64,000 nt of DNA, taken from Opitutaceae bacterium. Lineage in GTDB: Bacteria; Verrucomicrobiota; Verrucomicrobiia; Opitutales; Opitutaceae. Made by a program: the position numbers and the translations under genes. The stretch covers positions 744,001 through 808,000 of the forward strand of contig JABTUS010000001.1 in the NCBI GenBank assembly GCA_015075305.1. Direction: 5' to 3'. How positions within the stretch are numbered: the stretch's first letter is position 1; each line of letters begins with the position of its first letter. This document shows, piece after piece, positions 29,211 to 38,670 of the stretch. Under the pieces are notes generated by a model. The model searched no databases and was not told where the DNA came from. It saw only the letters and a list, made by a program, of their open reading frames with translations.

Positions 29211-31133
29211 ATGGCTCACAACAAAACACACGTTCAGCTCCAAGCTGCCTTGTCACACCATCGTGCGGGGCGCCTGCGGGAGGCAGCGGACCTCTACGCC
29301 CGGCTGCGGCGGATCGATCCGAGGCATTTCGACGCCTGCCACCTCGGGGGAACGGCTGCGCTCCAGCTGGGGAATCCGCTCGAATCCATCCCGCTCTTCA
29401 AGCAGGCGCTCAACATCGATCCCCGTTCCGCCGTCTGCGGCATGCGCCTCGGCCTAGCCTGGCTCGCATCCGGACACGCGAGCGAGGCGGTGAAACAACT
29501 TCGCCTGATCACTGAGAGGCACCCGCAGTTTTTCGAGGCGTGGGACAACCTTGGCATGGCCTTGAAATCGGCCGGTCTGATCAACGACGCCTTCGCCGCG
29601 CATCACCACTCGGTTGAAATTCAACCGCGGTATGCGTCCGGTTGGTACAATCTGGGGCACACACACTCGCTGCTCGGCCGCAGCAGCGAGGCGCTTGCGT
29701 GCCACGATCGCGCGCTCGCCATCGATCCCGGACATGCCCTCGCTCACTTCGGACGCGGCCAGGCCCTCCAGCAGCTTCACCGCATTGAGGAAGCCATTGC
29801 GGCCTACGACCGCCAGCTCCTGCTCAATCCGGATCACCACGAATCTCGCAGCTCCCGCCTCTTCGCGCTCAATTATCTCCCGCTCCGTCCGAGAGAAACC
29901 GTTTTCGCCGAACACGCCGAATTTGGCGAACGGATTGAGGCTGCGGTCAGGCGCGCCACAGCCCTGACCGACACAGTGTCTCATGACGCCCGGCCTGGCT
30001 CCGAACGCCGACTGCGAATCGCCTTCGTCTCCCCCGACCTGCGCACCCACGCAGTCGCCTGCTTCCTCGAGCCGCTGCTCGCGCATCTCGACCGCACACG
30101 GTTCGAAACCGCCCTCTATCACGATCACTACGTCGTGGATGGCATGAGCAATCGCCTGCGCGCGCACGCCGCGATCTGGCGGCACATCGTCGGCATGCCT
30201 GACGACGCCGTTGAGCGTCTCATACGCGACGACTCACCGGACATCGTGATCGATCTCGCCGGACACACCGGACTCAACCGCCTGCCGCTCTTCGCCCGCC
30301 GGCTCGCCCCCATGCAGGTCACCTTTCTCGGCTATCCCAACACCACGGGACTTTCGACGATCGACTGCAGGTTCACGGACACGCTTGCGGATCCCAGTCC
30401 GGAATCGGACGCCTATCACACGGAGCGGCTCGTGCGATTCAGTCCCTGCGCCTGGGCCTTCCAGCCGCCGGCGGATTCACCTGAAGCGCCACGTCTGCCC
30501 TGTTCCGACGGACGGGGAGTCGCATTCGGCTCCTTCAACAATTTCTCCAAGATCTCCGACTGCACCCTGGCACTCTGGAAAAGGATCCTCGACGCCGCGC
30601 CCGGCTCGCGACTTGTGCTGAAAAGCTCGACGGCGACGGACTCCGCATTCCCGAGGCGACTCGCCCGCTGCGGACTCGATGCCAGCCGGATCGAAATGCT
30701 CAGCCCCGCCAGTTCCATCAGGGACCATCTCGAGATGTACGCCCGCATGGACATCGCGCTCGACACCTTCCCCTATCATGGCACCACGACGACGTGCGAG
30801 GCGCTGTGGATGCAGCGGCCCGTGGTGACCCTCGCCGGTGACCGCCATGCAAGCCGGGTCGGCGTCTCATTGCTGAGCGCCATTGACCGTCGTGACTGGA
30901 TCGCCCGCTCAGAATCCGAGTACGTGGAGATCGCCGCGCGGCTTGCGGCTGACCGCCCTGTATTGGAAACGACGAGTGCGCAGCTGCGGGACTGCCTTCG
31001 CAAGAGCATCCTCTTTGATCATGCCGGACAGGCCGCTCGATTCGGCGCCGCGCTGCAGGCGTGCTGGAACGAACAAAACAGAGCGGCAGAACCCTCCGCA
31101 CCTGAACATGCGCGGCAGACCGCCACCACATGA
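29211..31133 (+). CDS. TPR-containing GT41 (SPINDLY/OGT-like) glycosyltransferase 1
   Basis: The ATG at 29211 starts a 640-residue protein; longer frames upstream only reflect antisense coding. Residues ~5-230 hold about six TPRs (e.g. DACHLGGTAALQLGNPLESIPLFKQ pattern). The catalytic region matches bacterial OGT homologues: SPDLRTHAVACFLEPLL with the His equivalent to the OGT catalytic-base region, VIDLAGHTGLNRLP, VTFLGYPNTTG, FGSFNNFSKIS with the UDP-contacting Lys, and FPYHGTTTTCEALW, HASRVGVSLL. GT41 enzymes move a sugar from a UDP donor to protein Ser/Thr (or Asn for HMW1C types). Its stop overlaps the next start (ATGA). Confidence 0.9.
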   Translation: MAHNKTHVQLQAALSHHRAGRLREAADLYARLRRIDPRHFDACHLGGTAALQLGNPLESIPLFKQALNIDPRSAVCGMRLGLAWLASGHASEAVKQLRLITERHPQFFEAWDNLGMALKSAGLINDAFAAHHHSVEIQPRYASGWYNLGHTHSLLGRSSEALACHDRALAIDPGHALAHFGRGQALQQLHRIEEAIAAYDRQLLLNPDHHESRSSRLFALNYLPLRPRETVFAEHAEFGERIEAAVRRATALTDTVSHDARPGSERRLRIAFVSPDLRTHAVACFLEPLLAHLDRTRFETALYHDHYVVDGMSNRLRAHAAIWRHIVGMPDDAVERLIRDDSPDIVIDLAGHTGLNRLPLFARRLAPMQVTFLGYPNTTGLSTIDCRFTDTLADPSPESDAYHTERLVRFSPCAWAFQPPADSPEAPRLPCSDGRGVAFGSFNNFSKISDCTLALWKRILDAAPGSRLVLKSSTATDSAFPRRLARCGLDASRIEMLSPASSIRDHLEMYARMDIALDTFPYHGTTTTCEALWMQRPVVTLAGDRHASRVGVSLLSAIDRRDWIARSESEYVEIAARLAADRPVLETTSAQLRDCLRKSILFDHAGQAARFGAALQACWNEQNRAAEPSAPEHARQTATT

Positions 31134-33109
31134 CTCCCGCGAAGATCCAGAACGTGCTGCAGACCGGCCTCGCGCACCACCGTGCGGGTCGCCTGGAGCA
31201 GGCCGCCGCCTGCTACGACCAGGCGCTCAAGGCCGTGCCAGGACTCTTCGACGCCGCGCATCTCGCCGGCACGGTCGCGTATCAACGCGGCAACTACACG
31301 GATGCGGTCAGTCTTCTCTCCCGCGCACTCACGCTCGATCCGCGCTCCGCGCCCTGCGCCATGCGCCTGGGAATGGCCCTGTTTTCCCACGGGCAGCCGG
31401 AGCAGGCGGAGAGACACCTGCGTGCATCCCTTGCCCGACAGCCGTCCGCTGCGGAAACCTGGAACGGACTCGGGCTCGTGCTGCGCGCACTCGGGCGTCC
31501 GCCGGAGGCCATCGAGGCATTCAAACGCGCGCTTTCCCTCCAGCCGGCCCTTGCCGAGGCCCACGACCAGCTGGGAGCGCTCATCGCGGACACCCAGGGG
31601 CTCTCCCACGCCATTCCCCATTTTCAGAAGGCAGTCGAACTGGATCCGAATTTCGCCCCGGCCTGGTGCAATCTCGGACTTGCCCAGGTGCAGACCGGTG
31701 ACACCGGGGCGGGCATGGTTTCACTCGACAGGGCGCTTTCAATCAATCCACGCTTCACCCAGGCCCTGCTTGGCAGGGGGCTCGCCCTTCAACGAACCAA
31801 CCGCATTGAGGAGGCGATCGCAGCCTATGATCGAGCGCTCGAGGCCGATGCCGGGAATTTCGAAGCCCGCAGCGCACGCCTGCTCTGCCTCAACTACCTC
31901 GACGGCATGGATGCGGCGCGCCTCTTCGAGGAACATCGGGCTTTCGGCAGACTGCTGGAGACGGAACACGCCGTGCATCTTCACACGCAAACCTCCACCG
32001 TCGTGCGCGCGCGCCTCCGTGTCGCCTTTCTCTCACCCGATCTGCGCGCCCACTCGGTCTCGTATTTTATCGAGCCGCTTCTGCGGCACCTGAATCCCTC
32101 GCAGTTCGACGTGATTCTCTACCACGATCACGCCGTTGCGGATGCAGTGAGCTCGCGGCTGCGGCAGCATGCGGCTCTCTGGCGAAACTTCGCCTCACAG
32201 CCCAATCGCTGGGCCGAGGAACAAATACGAAAGGACGGCCCGGACATTCTCGTCGACCTGGCCGGGCACACCGGCTTCAACCGCCTGCCGATGCTGTCCA
32301 AGCGGCTCGCCCCGGTCCAGGTAAGTTACCTGGGATACCCCAACACGACCGGCCTGCAGGCAATGGATTTCCGTTTTACGGATGATATCGCCGATCCTTC
32401 CCCCTCGAGCGACGCCTTTCACACTGAACGACTCGTGCGATTTTCACCTTGCGCCTGGAGCTATCAGCCGTCCGCCACCGCACCTGACGTGGCCCCTCCG
32501 CCGTGCGTGACTTCGCCGGAAGTCACCTTCGGTTCGTTCAACAACGCCGCCAAGTTCTCGCCGCACACGCTCGAGCTCTGGGCCGCGGTTCTGTCCGCTG
32601 TTCCAAGGTCCCGCATCTTCCTCAAGGGGCACGGCATCGACGATCCTGCATTTCAACAGCGACTGCACTCTTTCATGGAGAAACACGGAATCTCCGGCGA
32701 CAGACTCTCATTCGCCGGACGAACAGCCGGGCTCGAGGCGCATCTTGGGCTGTACAACAGGATCGACGTCGCCCTCGATACCGCCCCCTACAACGGCACC
32801 ACTACGACGTGTGAAGCGCTGTGGATGGGGCGGCCCGTCATCACGCTCGCCGGGAACCGACACGCCAGCCGCGTCGGCGCGTCCCTGCTCGCCGCCATCG
32901 GCCACTCCGAATGGACGGCGCGCACCGTCAGCGAATATGCCGGACTCGCCGTGCAACTCACCCGTGACAGGCAGGCCCTCGCCGCACAAGCGGACCGCCT
33001 TCGCAATCAAATGCTCGGGAGCGTGCTCATGGACCACGCAATGCAGTCAAAACGATTCGGAGACGCCCTGCGCCAGTGCCACGCATCAATGACACAAGCA
33101 GCCGCATGA
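31130..33109 (+). CDS. TPR-containing GT41 (SPINDLY/OGT-like) glycosyltransferase 2
   Basis: 659 residues, clearly a paralogue of the preceding gene and overlapping it by 4 bp. Residues ~5-250 contain about seven TPRs; the catalytic region repeats the same landmarks: SPDLRAHSVSYFIEPLL, VDLAGHTGFNRLPMLSKRL, SYLGYPNTTGLQ, FGSFNNAAKFSPHTLELW with the conserved Lys, and APYNGTTTTCEALWMGRP, NRHASRVGASLLAAI. It is probably a cytosolic protein O-glycosyltransferase. Two such paralogues translated in tandem suggest different acceptors or a heteromeric enzyme; this is inference. Confidence 0.9.
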   Translation: MTPAKIQNVLQTGLAHHRAGRLEQAAACYDQALKAVPGLFDAAHLAGTVAYQRGNYTDAVSLLSRALTLDPRSAPCAMRLGMALFSHGQPEQAERHLRASLARQPSAAETWNGLGLVLRALGRPPEAIEAFKRALSLQPALAEAHDQLGALIADTQGLSHAIPHFQKAVELDPNFAPAWCNLGLAQVQTGDTGAGMVSLDRALSINPRFTQALLGRGLALQRTNRIEEAIAAYDRALEADAGNFEARSARLLCLNYLDGMDAARLFEEHRAFGRLLETEHAVHLHTQTSTVVRARLRVAFLSPDLRAHSVSYFIEPLLRHLNPSQFDVILYHDHAVADAVSSRLRQHAALWRNFASQPNRWAEEQIRKDGPDILVDLAGHTGFNRLPMLSKRLAPVQVSYLGYPNTTGLQAMDFRFTDDIADPSPSSDAFHTERLVRFSPCAWSYQPSATAPDVAPPPCVTSPEVTFGSFNNAAKFSPHTLELWAAVLSAVPRSRIFLKGHGIDDPAFQQRLHSFMEKHGISGDRLSFAGRTAGLEAHLGLYNRIDVALDTAPYNGTTTTCEALWMGRPVITLAGNRHASRVGASLLAAIGHSEWTARTVSEYAGLAVQLTRDRQALAAQADRLRNQMLGSVLMDHAMQSKRFGDALRQCHASMTQAAA

Positions 33110-33211
33110 GCAGGCGCATTCCCAAAGACCAGCTCGAGGCAAATTATGCCGCCTGTGCGCCCCAATGAGGAAAACCCCCTGATCGCTCCGACTATATTCA
33201 AACTATTGTTA

Positions 33212-33240
33212 TTGTTAGTTACTGTTGCACCGCATTTTAT
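33212..33240 (+). promoter_or_regulatory. Putative promoter of third GT41 gene
   Basis: TTGTTA (33212-33217) and TTTTAT (33235-33240) are separated by 17 bp inside a notably AT-rich island (33190-33250) in an otherwise GC-rich operon. The start codon lies 45 bp downstream. Confidence 0.4.
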
Positions 33241-33284
33241 ACCACTAGTTTTGGCATCGGCCTACAACATGCTTTACGACGATC

Positions 33285-35567
33285 ATGCTTCCTGGCTCCA
33301 CTGACATTTCCCCCTCTCCGAGTCCTGCATCAGCCAAACAGACCCTGCCAGACGCCGCGGTGTCGTCCCTGTGCGAAGCGCTTCGAAACGGATTGAAGGA
33401 TCTGCTCGCAGGAGCCGGCACACAGTCCGCCCGGATGGCCGACACGTTCCATGCGTTGCGGCAGGACTGCGCCACCGCGATCGCCCATCTTCCAAAAAAG
33501 CAGATCAAGAGCCCGGTAGCCGACGAAATCCGCGCGCTGGTCAGGGCGGTGTCGGATTCGGGTATCCAGGATTCCCCTACAAGCGCGCCCGATCTTGAGC
33601 TGGCGGGAAAATTCGCATCCGAGTTCCCGGGCGGCCCGGGGCTGCTCGCGGCGATGCTTCTGACCGCCGCATGGCAGTGGCCCGAGGCACCGACGCTGAG
33701 CCGCGTGCCGGACGAGCTCTGGGGCGACTACACCGCCTGGCTGTTCGCGCCAGTCCAGGGATTCTGCGCACCCGGTCATGTTGAAACACATGCCGCGCAC
33801 ACGCTGCGCCGCCTGGAGGATCTCATTGCGTGGACCGACCGAAACCTGGGGTCCAGGACGGTGCGGGCGGCGCTGGACGCCTACCTGAACACCGCCACCT
33901 GCATTCCGCTCTATTTTGCCGAGGGCAGCCTGCGCATGCACGCCGAACTGCGCGGCCGGCTTCTGACGAAGGCCATGAATGCGCATCGCGACGTGCATGA
34001 TCCCGCCCCCGAACTGCGCTTTGGGCGCAGGCTCAGGATCGGTTTTGTCAACCGCCACTTCGGGCCGCAGACCGAAACCTACACCACGCTTCCGACGTTT
34101 GAGCAGCTCGATCCCGAGCGCTTCGAGGTTCACCTTTTTGCGCACAAGCTGACCGGATCTCCCCTGGAAGCCCATGCAAGGGAGCACGTCCGGGAGCTTC
34201 ATCTGCTTCCCGAGGATTTCTCCGAACAACTGGCCAGCCTGCGCGACGCCCGGCTCGATGTGATCGTCTTCGGCACCAACGTGACCGCCGTGTTCAACGA
34301 GGTCGCCCGCCTGGCCCTCTATCGCAGCGCCCCGCTTCAGGTCGTCAACAACTCCTCCTGCATCACCTCGGGCCTGCCCCACATCGACCTCTATGTTTCC
34401 GGGTCGCTGACGGAATCCGCTGACGCACAAGCGCACTTCAGCGAGCGCCTCGGCCTGCTTCCGGGCGCCGCGCATGCCTTCAACTACGATGCCGACCGCC
34501 AGGAGCCCACAACGCAATGGACCCGCGAGGCTCTCGGCGTGCCGGACGACGCGGTGCTCTTTGTCACCGCTGCCAACTATTTCAAGATCATCCCCGAGGT
34601 GCAGGAAGCCTGGGCGCGGCTGCTCGCCGCAGTTCCCGGATCTCACCTGCTTGTCCACCCTTTCAATCCGAACTGGGCCTCATCGTACCCGATCGACCGC
34701 TTCTGCGCCGCATTCGACCGCGTCCTCGCCGCACACGGCGTCGATCCGGCACGCCTGAAGGTGTCAACCGCGCGCTTCCCATCGCGTTCGGATGTGAAAT
34801 CGCTCCTGAGCGTGGGCGACATCTATCTCGACACCTATCCGTTTGGAGGCGTCAACTCGCTGATCGATCCGCTCGAGCTCGGCATTCCAACCATCGCCTG
34901 GGAGGGCGGCTGGTTCCGATCGCGCATGGGAGCCGCGCTGCTGAGGAGCCTCGGGCTCGAGGAGCTGATCGCCACAGACGAGAAATCCTACATCGAAATC
35001 GCCACCCGGCTCGCACGCGATCCTGGTGCGCGTCTCACGCTGAGAACCTCGATTTCACAATCGATGGAGCGCACGCCGCAGTTCCTCGATCCCCTGGCCG
35101 CGAGCGATGCGTTCGGAGCCCTGATCGAAACAGCGTTTGACGAGTTGGCGGAACTGGGCCCCGCATCCTTTCGCGCCAGCCCCAGCCCGCTCCTGGCGCG
35201 TGAGTCCCCGCCGCTGGACTCCGCCAGCCGACACCGTCACGGCCTCGATCTTCTCGCCGCGGGTCGCTATCCGCGTGCGGCCGCCTATCTCTCCTCCGCA
35301 GTCCAGCACGATGAATCGAATGCGGGACTCTGGTACGACATCGCCCGAGCCTACCGCGCCGCCGGCGGCCCGCAATCCGCCGTCCAGGCGCTGGAGACAA
35401 GCCTGCGACTCGATCCCTCAAGGGTCGACTCGTGGATCCTGTTGTTTGAACTCGCCGAAGCCGCGGGCTCAACGGAACTCGCACGGGAGGCACTGGGGTG
35501 CGCCATGGAAATCGCGCCCTCGGACATGCGGGTGATCCAGCTCGCCGGCAGGGTCAACGTGGCCTAG
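33285..35567 (+). CDS. GT41-like glycosyltransferase with C-terminal TPRs
   Basis: 760 residues with a different order from its two upstream neighbours: a largely helical N-terminus (~1-245), a GT-B/GT41-like catalytic part (~250-620) and TPRs at the end (~645-755; HRHGLDLLAAGRYPRAAAYL). Catalytic landmarks: RIGFVNRHFGPQTETY, QVVNNSSCITSGLPHIDLY, LFVTAANYFKIIPEVQEAW keeping the donor-site Lys, and DTYPFGGVNSLIDPLELG. The last resembles the PFG.N...D segment of HMW1C-type Asn-glucosyltransferases more than OGT. It has its own AT-rich upstream region and is followed by the FAD enzyme after 9 bp. Acceptor unknown. Confidence 0.75.
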   Translation: MLPGSTDISPSPSPASAKQTLPDAAVSSLCEALRNGLKDLLAGAGTQSARMADTFHALRQDCATAIAHLPKKQIKSPVADEIRALVRAVSDSGIQDSPTSAPDLELAGKFASEFPGGPGLLAAMLLTAAWQWPEAPTLSRVPDELWGDYTAWLFAPVQGFCAPGHVETHAAHTLRRLEDLIAWTDRNLGSRTVRAALDAYLNTATCIPLYFAEGSLRMHAELRGRLLTKAMNAHRDVHDPAPELRFGRRLRIGFVNRHFGPQTETYTTLPTFEQLDPERFEVHLFAHKLTGSPLEAHAREHVRELHLLPEDFSEQLASLRDARLDVIVFGTNVTAVFNEVARLALYRSAPLQVVNNSSCITSGLPHIDLYVSGSLTESADAQAHFSERLGLLPGAAHAFNYDADRQEPTTQWTREALGVPDDAVLFVTAANYFKIIPEVQEAWARLLAAVPGSHLLVHPFNPNWASSYPIDRFCAAFDRVLAAHGVDPARLKVSTARFPSRSDVKSLLSVGDIYLDTYPFGGVNSLIDPLELGIPTIAWEGGWFRSRMGAALLRSLGLEELIATDEKSYIEIATRLARDPGARLTLRTSISQSMERTPQFLDPLAASDAFGALIETAFDELAELGPASFRASPSPLLARESPPLDSASRHRHGLDLLAAGRYPRAAAYLSSAVQHDESNAGLWYDIARAYRAAGGPQSAVQALETSLRLDPSRVDSWILLFELAEAAGSTELAREALGCAMEIAPSDMRVIQLAGRVNVA

Positions 35568-35576
35568 GTTCACCGC

Positions 35577-36806
35577 ATGAACGTCGTCATTGTCGGCGGA
35601 GGCATTGTTGGCCTCGCGACCGCACTGGCTGTGAAAAACCGCCAGCCCGGAGCGCGGATCATCCTGCTTGAAAAGGAAGCGTCACCCGGCCTCCACCAGA
35701 GCACCCACAACAGCGGCGTGCTTCACGCGGGCCTCTACTACCGTCCGGGTTCCCTGAAGGCCAGACTTGCCGTGGAAGGCATCGTCCGCATGACGCGCTT
35801 CTGCGAGCGGCACGCCATCGCCCACCGGATATGCGGCAAACTCGTTGTCGCCACAACACCCGAGGAGGTGCCCCGACTGCGCTCCTTGCACGACCGGGGC
35901 GCAGCCAACGGCCTCCGCGGACTTGAATGGCTGGCGCCGGAGGCGTTCCGCGAAATCGAGCCCCACGCAGCCGGTCTCGCCGCGGTGCGCGTTCCCCAGG
36001 AGGGCATCGTTGACTACGCCGCGGTCTGCGACGCGATGACAAGGGAGTTCACCGCCTCGGGCGGCACCCTGCGATCACGGACGCGCGTGACCCGGATTCA
36101 GCAGGACGGAAGGGCATGGATGGTCATGACAACCGCCGGAGAATTTCGGGCCCACCTTGTCATCAACTGCGCCGGTCTTCACAGTGACCGGGTCGCCGAA
36201 TCCTCGGGGGAATCCCGCGATGTCCGCATCATCCCGTTTCGCGGTGAGTACTACAAGCTGCGGAAATCGGCCGAGTATCTCGTCAAGCATCTCATCTACC
36301 CGGTGCCCGACCCCACCTTCCCCTTCCTCGGAGTCCATTTCACACGCCTCATTCACGGAGGCGTGGAGGCGGGGCCAAACGCAGTTCTCGCCTTTGCCCG
36401 CGAAGGCTATTCGAGGTGGAGGATCAACCTTCGCGACCTCATCGATGCCCTTGCCTTCAAGGGGCTCTGGGCCTTCACCCACGCGCACAGGAGCATGGCT
36501 CTCGACGAGCTTCGCCGATCCTTCAGCAAAAAGCTTTTCTGCCAGTCCCTCCAGAAGCTGGTCCCCGCCATCCAGGAGTCCGATCTCGAAACCGGAGGCG
36601 CGGGCGTGCGCGCGCAGGCCATGCGTCCCGACGGCACTCTGGTCGACGACTTTCACATCATCGAGCGCCCCGGCATCATCCACATCCTGAATGCCCCCAG
36701 CCCCGCCGCAACCGCCTCGCTTGCGATCGGCGAGCATGTCGCGGAGCGGGCGCTCGCGCAGCTACCGGTCCCCAGTGCGCCCGTTCCAGTCGCGGCTCAC
36801 TCGTGA
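35577..36806 (+). CDS. lhgO: L-2-hydroxyglutarate dehydrogenase/oxidase
   Basis: 409 residues. FAD-binding N-terminus VIVGGGIVGLATALAV and LLEKEASPGLHQSTHNSGVLHAGLYY, the family's diagnostic flavin-site stretch; RGEYYKL, and C-terminal GAGVRAQAMRPDGTLVDDFHI. The enzyme oxidises L-2-hydroxyglutarate to 2-oxoglutarate and passes electrons to quinone or oxygen at the membrane. It lies 9 bp after the third glycosyltransferase gene, so it is likely read through from that promoter although no functional link is evident. Confidence 0.93.
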   Translation: MNVVIVGGGIVGLATALAVKNRQPGARIILLEKEASPGLHQSTHNSGVLHAGLYYRPGSLKARLAVEGIVRMTRFCERHAIAHRICGKLVVATTPEEVPRLRSLHDRGAANGLRGLEWLAPEAFREIEPHAAGLAAVRVPQEGIVDYAAVCDAMTREFTASGGTLRSRTRVTRIQQDGRAWMVMTTAGEFRAHLVINCAGLHSDRVAESSGESRDVRIIPFRGEYYKLRKSAEYLVKHLIYPVPDPTFPFLGVHFTRLIHGGVEAGPNAVLAFAREGYSRWRINLRDLIDALAFKGLWAFTHAHRSMALDELRRSFSKKLFCQSLQKLVPAIQESDLETGGAGVRAQAMRPDGTLVDDFHIIERPGIIHILNAPSPAATASLAIGEHVAERALAQLPVPSAPVPVAAHS

Positions 36807-36824
36807 TCCGCGTCTGAAGCGGGA

Positions 36825-37025
36825 CTAGGCGAACGTGAGTTCGCGCAGCGTGCGGCCGCTCGCGCGGTCAACCTCCATGGCGACCCAGCGCTGCTCGCCG
36901 GGCTGCCTGTGCCGGTTCCTCTCGCTGACGAGCCGGGCGACATGCGTGAGGTCGGGATCGCTTTCCTTCGGCGTCACGCGAAACCCGTCGCGATTGATGG
37001 CGTAGAGATGAAACAGGCGCTTCAT
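36825..37025 (-). CDS. Small hypothetical protein (66 aa)
   Basis: A 66-residue frame between converging and diverging genes, with sensible codon use and a compact, charged product (MKRLFHLYAINRDGFRVTPK... ending GRTLRELTFA). The pattern of alternating strands with Arg/Glu resembles a small single-domain protein rather than noise, but there is no recognisable motif and no Shine-Dalgarno sequence before ATG 37025. It ends 18 bp from the end of the oppositely directed lhgO. Confidence 0.45.
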   Translation of the reverse strand: MKRLFHLYAINRDGFRVTPKESDPDLTHVARLVSERNRHRQPGEQRWVAMEVDRASGRTLRELTFA

Positions 37026-37142
37026 GGGGCGATCATGATCCGGGCAATGTGTCGTTTCCGCGGTTCACATCCTGCGTATCCATTTCTCCATCACAAGCGG
37101 TTTTCCAGCCGCATTATCACCTACGCGCAACTACGGACTGCT

Positions 37143-38519
37143 TCACTCCGCTGCTGACAGTGGTCCAGGCTCGTCGGCCGCCGCCCCCTTTGAAACCAGC
37201 ACCGCGCACACCAGGTCACCGGTCACATTCAGCGTGGTCCGGGCCATGTCGAGAAACCGGTCGATGCCGAGGATGATCGCAATGCTCTCCCCGGGCACCT
37301 GGATCGAAACCAGGACACCCACCACGAGCGGCAGCGATCCGCCGGGCACGCCCGCGGTGCCGAAACCCGCCATGATGCACATCAGGGCAACCACGACCTG
37401 CTGGCCGAGCGAGAGATCGACACCAAAAACCTGGGCCAGGAAAAGCACCGTCACGCCTTCATAGAGCGCGGTTCCATTCTGATTCGCGCTGGCGCCAACC
37501 GTAAGGACGAAGCGGCTGATCTTCCGGGGCAGCCCGAGATTCTCCTCAGCCACACGCATGGAAACCGGCAGCGTCGCATTGCTCGAAGATGTGCTGAACG
37601 CCGTTATCATCGCCTCCTGCGTCTGCTTGAAAAACTGGAGCGGCGACTTTCCTCCCACGAATTTCAGCAGAATGGAGTACGTGACAAACTGGTGCAGCAG
37701 CAGACCCAGCACCACGACGCCCACGTAGAACGCCAGGCTCCTGACGATGTCCATGCCGAGCGTCGAGGTGAGCGCGAAGCCGAGGCAGGCGACGCCGACA
37801 GGCGCGAGCAGCATGGCGAAGCCGATGATGCGCATGCAGACATCGAAGACCCCCTGGAAAACCTGCACCAGCGGTCTCATCCTCTCGGGCGGCGCCATCG
37901 CCATCGCGACACCGAAGAAGAGGCTGAACACCATCACCGAAATGAGCCCGCCACCAGTGTAGTTGGGCGTGAAGGCATTGACCGCCTCCTGGAGCGGATT
38001 CTGCGGAACGAGCGCCAGCAGGGTCTCAGCCAGCGGCGCCTTTTTGGTCCCCTGCTCGACCTTCTGCGCAACGGCGCCGCCGTACTTCGCGGTGAGTTCG
38101 CTCCTGGTCTCCGCAGGCAGATGCGACCCCGGGGAGAACACGTTCACGAGGACCAGGCCGAGCAGCACGCTGGACCCCGCCAGCAGCAGCGTGAAAAGGA
38201 CCGACTTCAGGCCGACCTTGCCGAGTTCCCGCAGGTCCCCCATTTCCGCAATGCCCAGGACAATCGCGGAAAAGACGAGCGGGATCACGATCATGAAAAT
38301 GAGGCGTATGAACAGGGAACCGACCGGCTTGATGACGTTGGCCAGCCACCAGTCGAGCTGGGCGACCGCACCCGCCTCCGTCACGTTCTGTTCGACGATC
38401 AATCCGGCCACGGCACCAATGAGCAGTCCGACCAGAATCTGATTGGCCAGCGGCCACTTCCAAGGTTTGAGGGTCACGCCATCAGCTTGCTGTTGGGAAC
38501 GGAACACCCGCAACCCCAT
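37143..38519 (-). CDS. Dicarboxylate/amino acid:cation symporter (DAACS family)
   Basis: ATG 38519 gives 458 residues; GTG 38543 or GTG 38477 are alternatives. Eight transmembrane helices and two re-entrant loops are expected; landmarks are LIFMIVIPLVFSAIVLGIAEM (TM3), AFSTSSSNATLPVSM (the serine-rich HP1 loop), TVGASANQNGTALYEGV (TM7 NxD/NxG Na+ site variant) and GFGTAGVPGGSLPLVVGVL (HP2). The final helix has the substrate-coordinating IDRFLDMARTTLNVTGD, fitting aspartate/glutamate or C4-dicarboxylate uptake with Na+ or H+. It is monocistronic. Confidence 0.94.
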   Translation of the reverse strand: MGLRVFRSQQQADGVTLKPWKWPLANQILVGLLIGAVAGLIVEQNVTEAGAVAQLDWWLANVIKPVGSLFIRLIFMIVIPLVFSAIVLGIAEMGDLRELGKVGLKSVLFTLLLAGSSVLLGLVLVNVFSPGSHLPAETRSELTAKYGGAVAQKVEQGTKKAPLAETLLALVPQNPLQEAVNAFTPNYTGGGLISVMVFSLFFGVAMAMAPPERMRPLVQVFQGVFDVCMRIIGFAMLLAPVGVACLGFALTSTLGMDIVRSLAFYVGVVVLGLLLHQFVTYSILLKFVGGKSPLQFFKQTQEAMITAFSTSSSNATLPVSMRVAEENLGLPRKISRFVLTVGASANQNGTALYEGVTVLFLAQVFGVDLSLGQQVVVALMCIMAGFGTAGVPGGSLPLVVGVLVSIQVPGESIAIILGIDRFLDMARTTLNVTGDLVCAVLVSKGAAADEPGPLSAAE

Positions 38520-38670
38520 TCTTCGGGTACAATGATGGCGCACGCTTTGAAACCCGCCAGTCCACCGTTGACACCCCGACGCTTGATGTCACCTAACCCA
38601 CCTTGAGCCCGGACTCGCGTTTGAACCACCGGACTCCCCAAAACATCAGACCATCCTCGGAATTCGAAAC

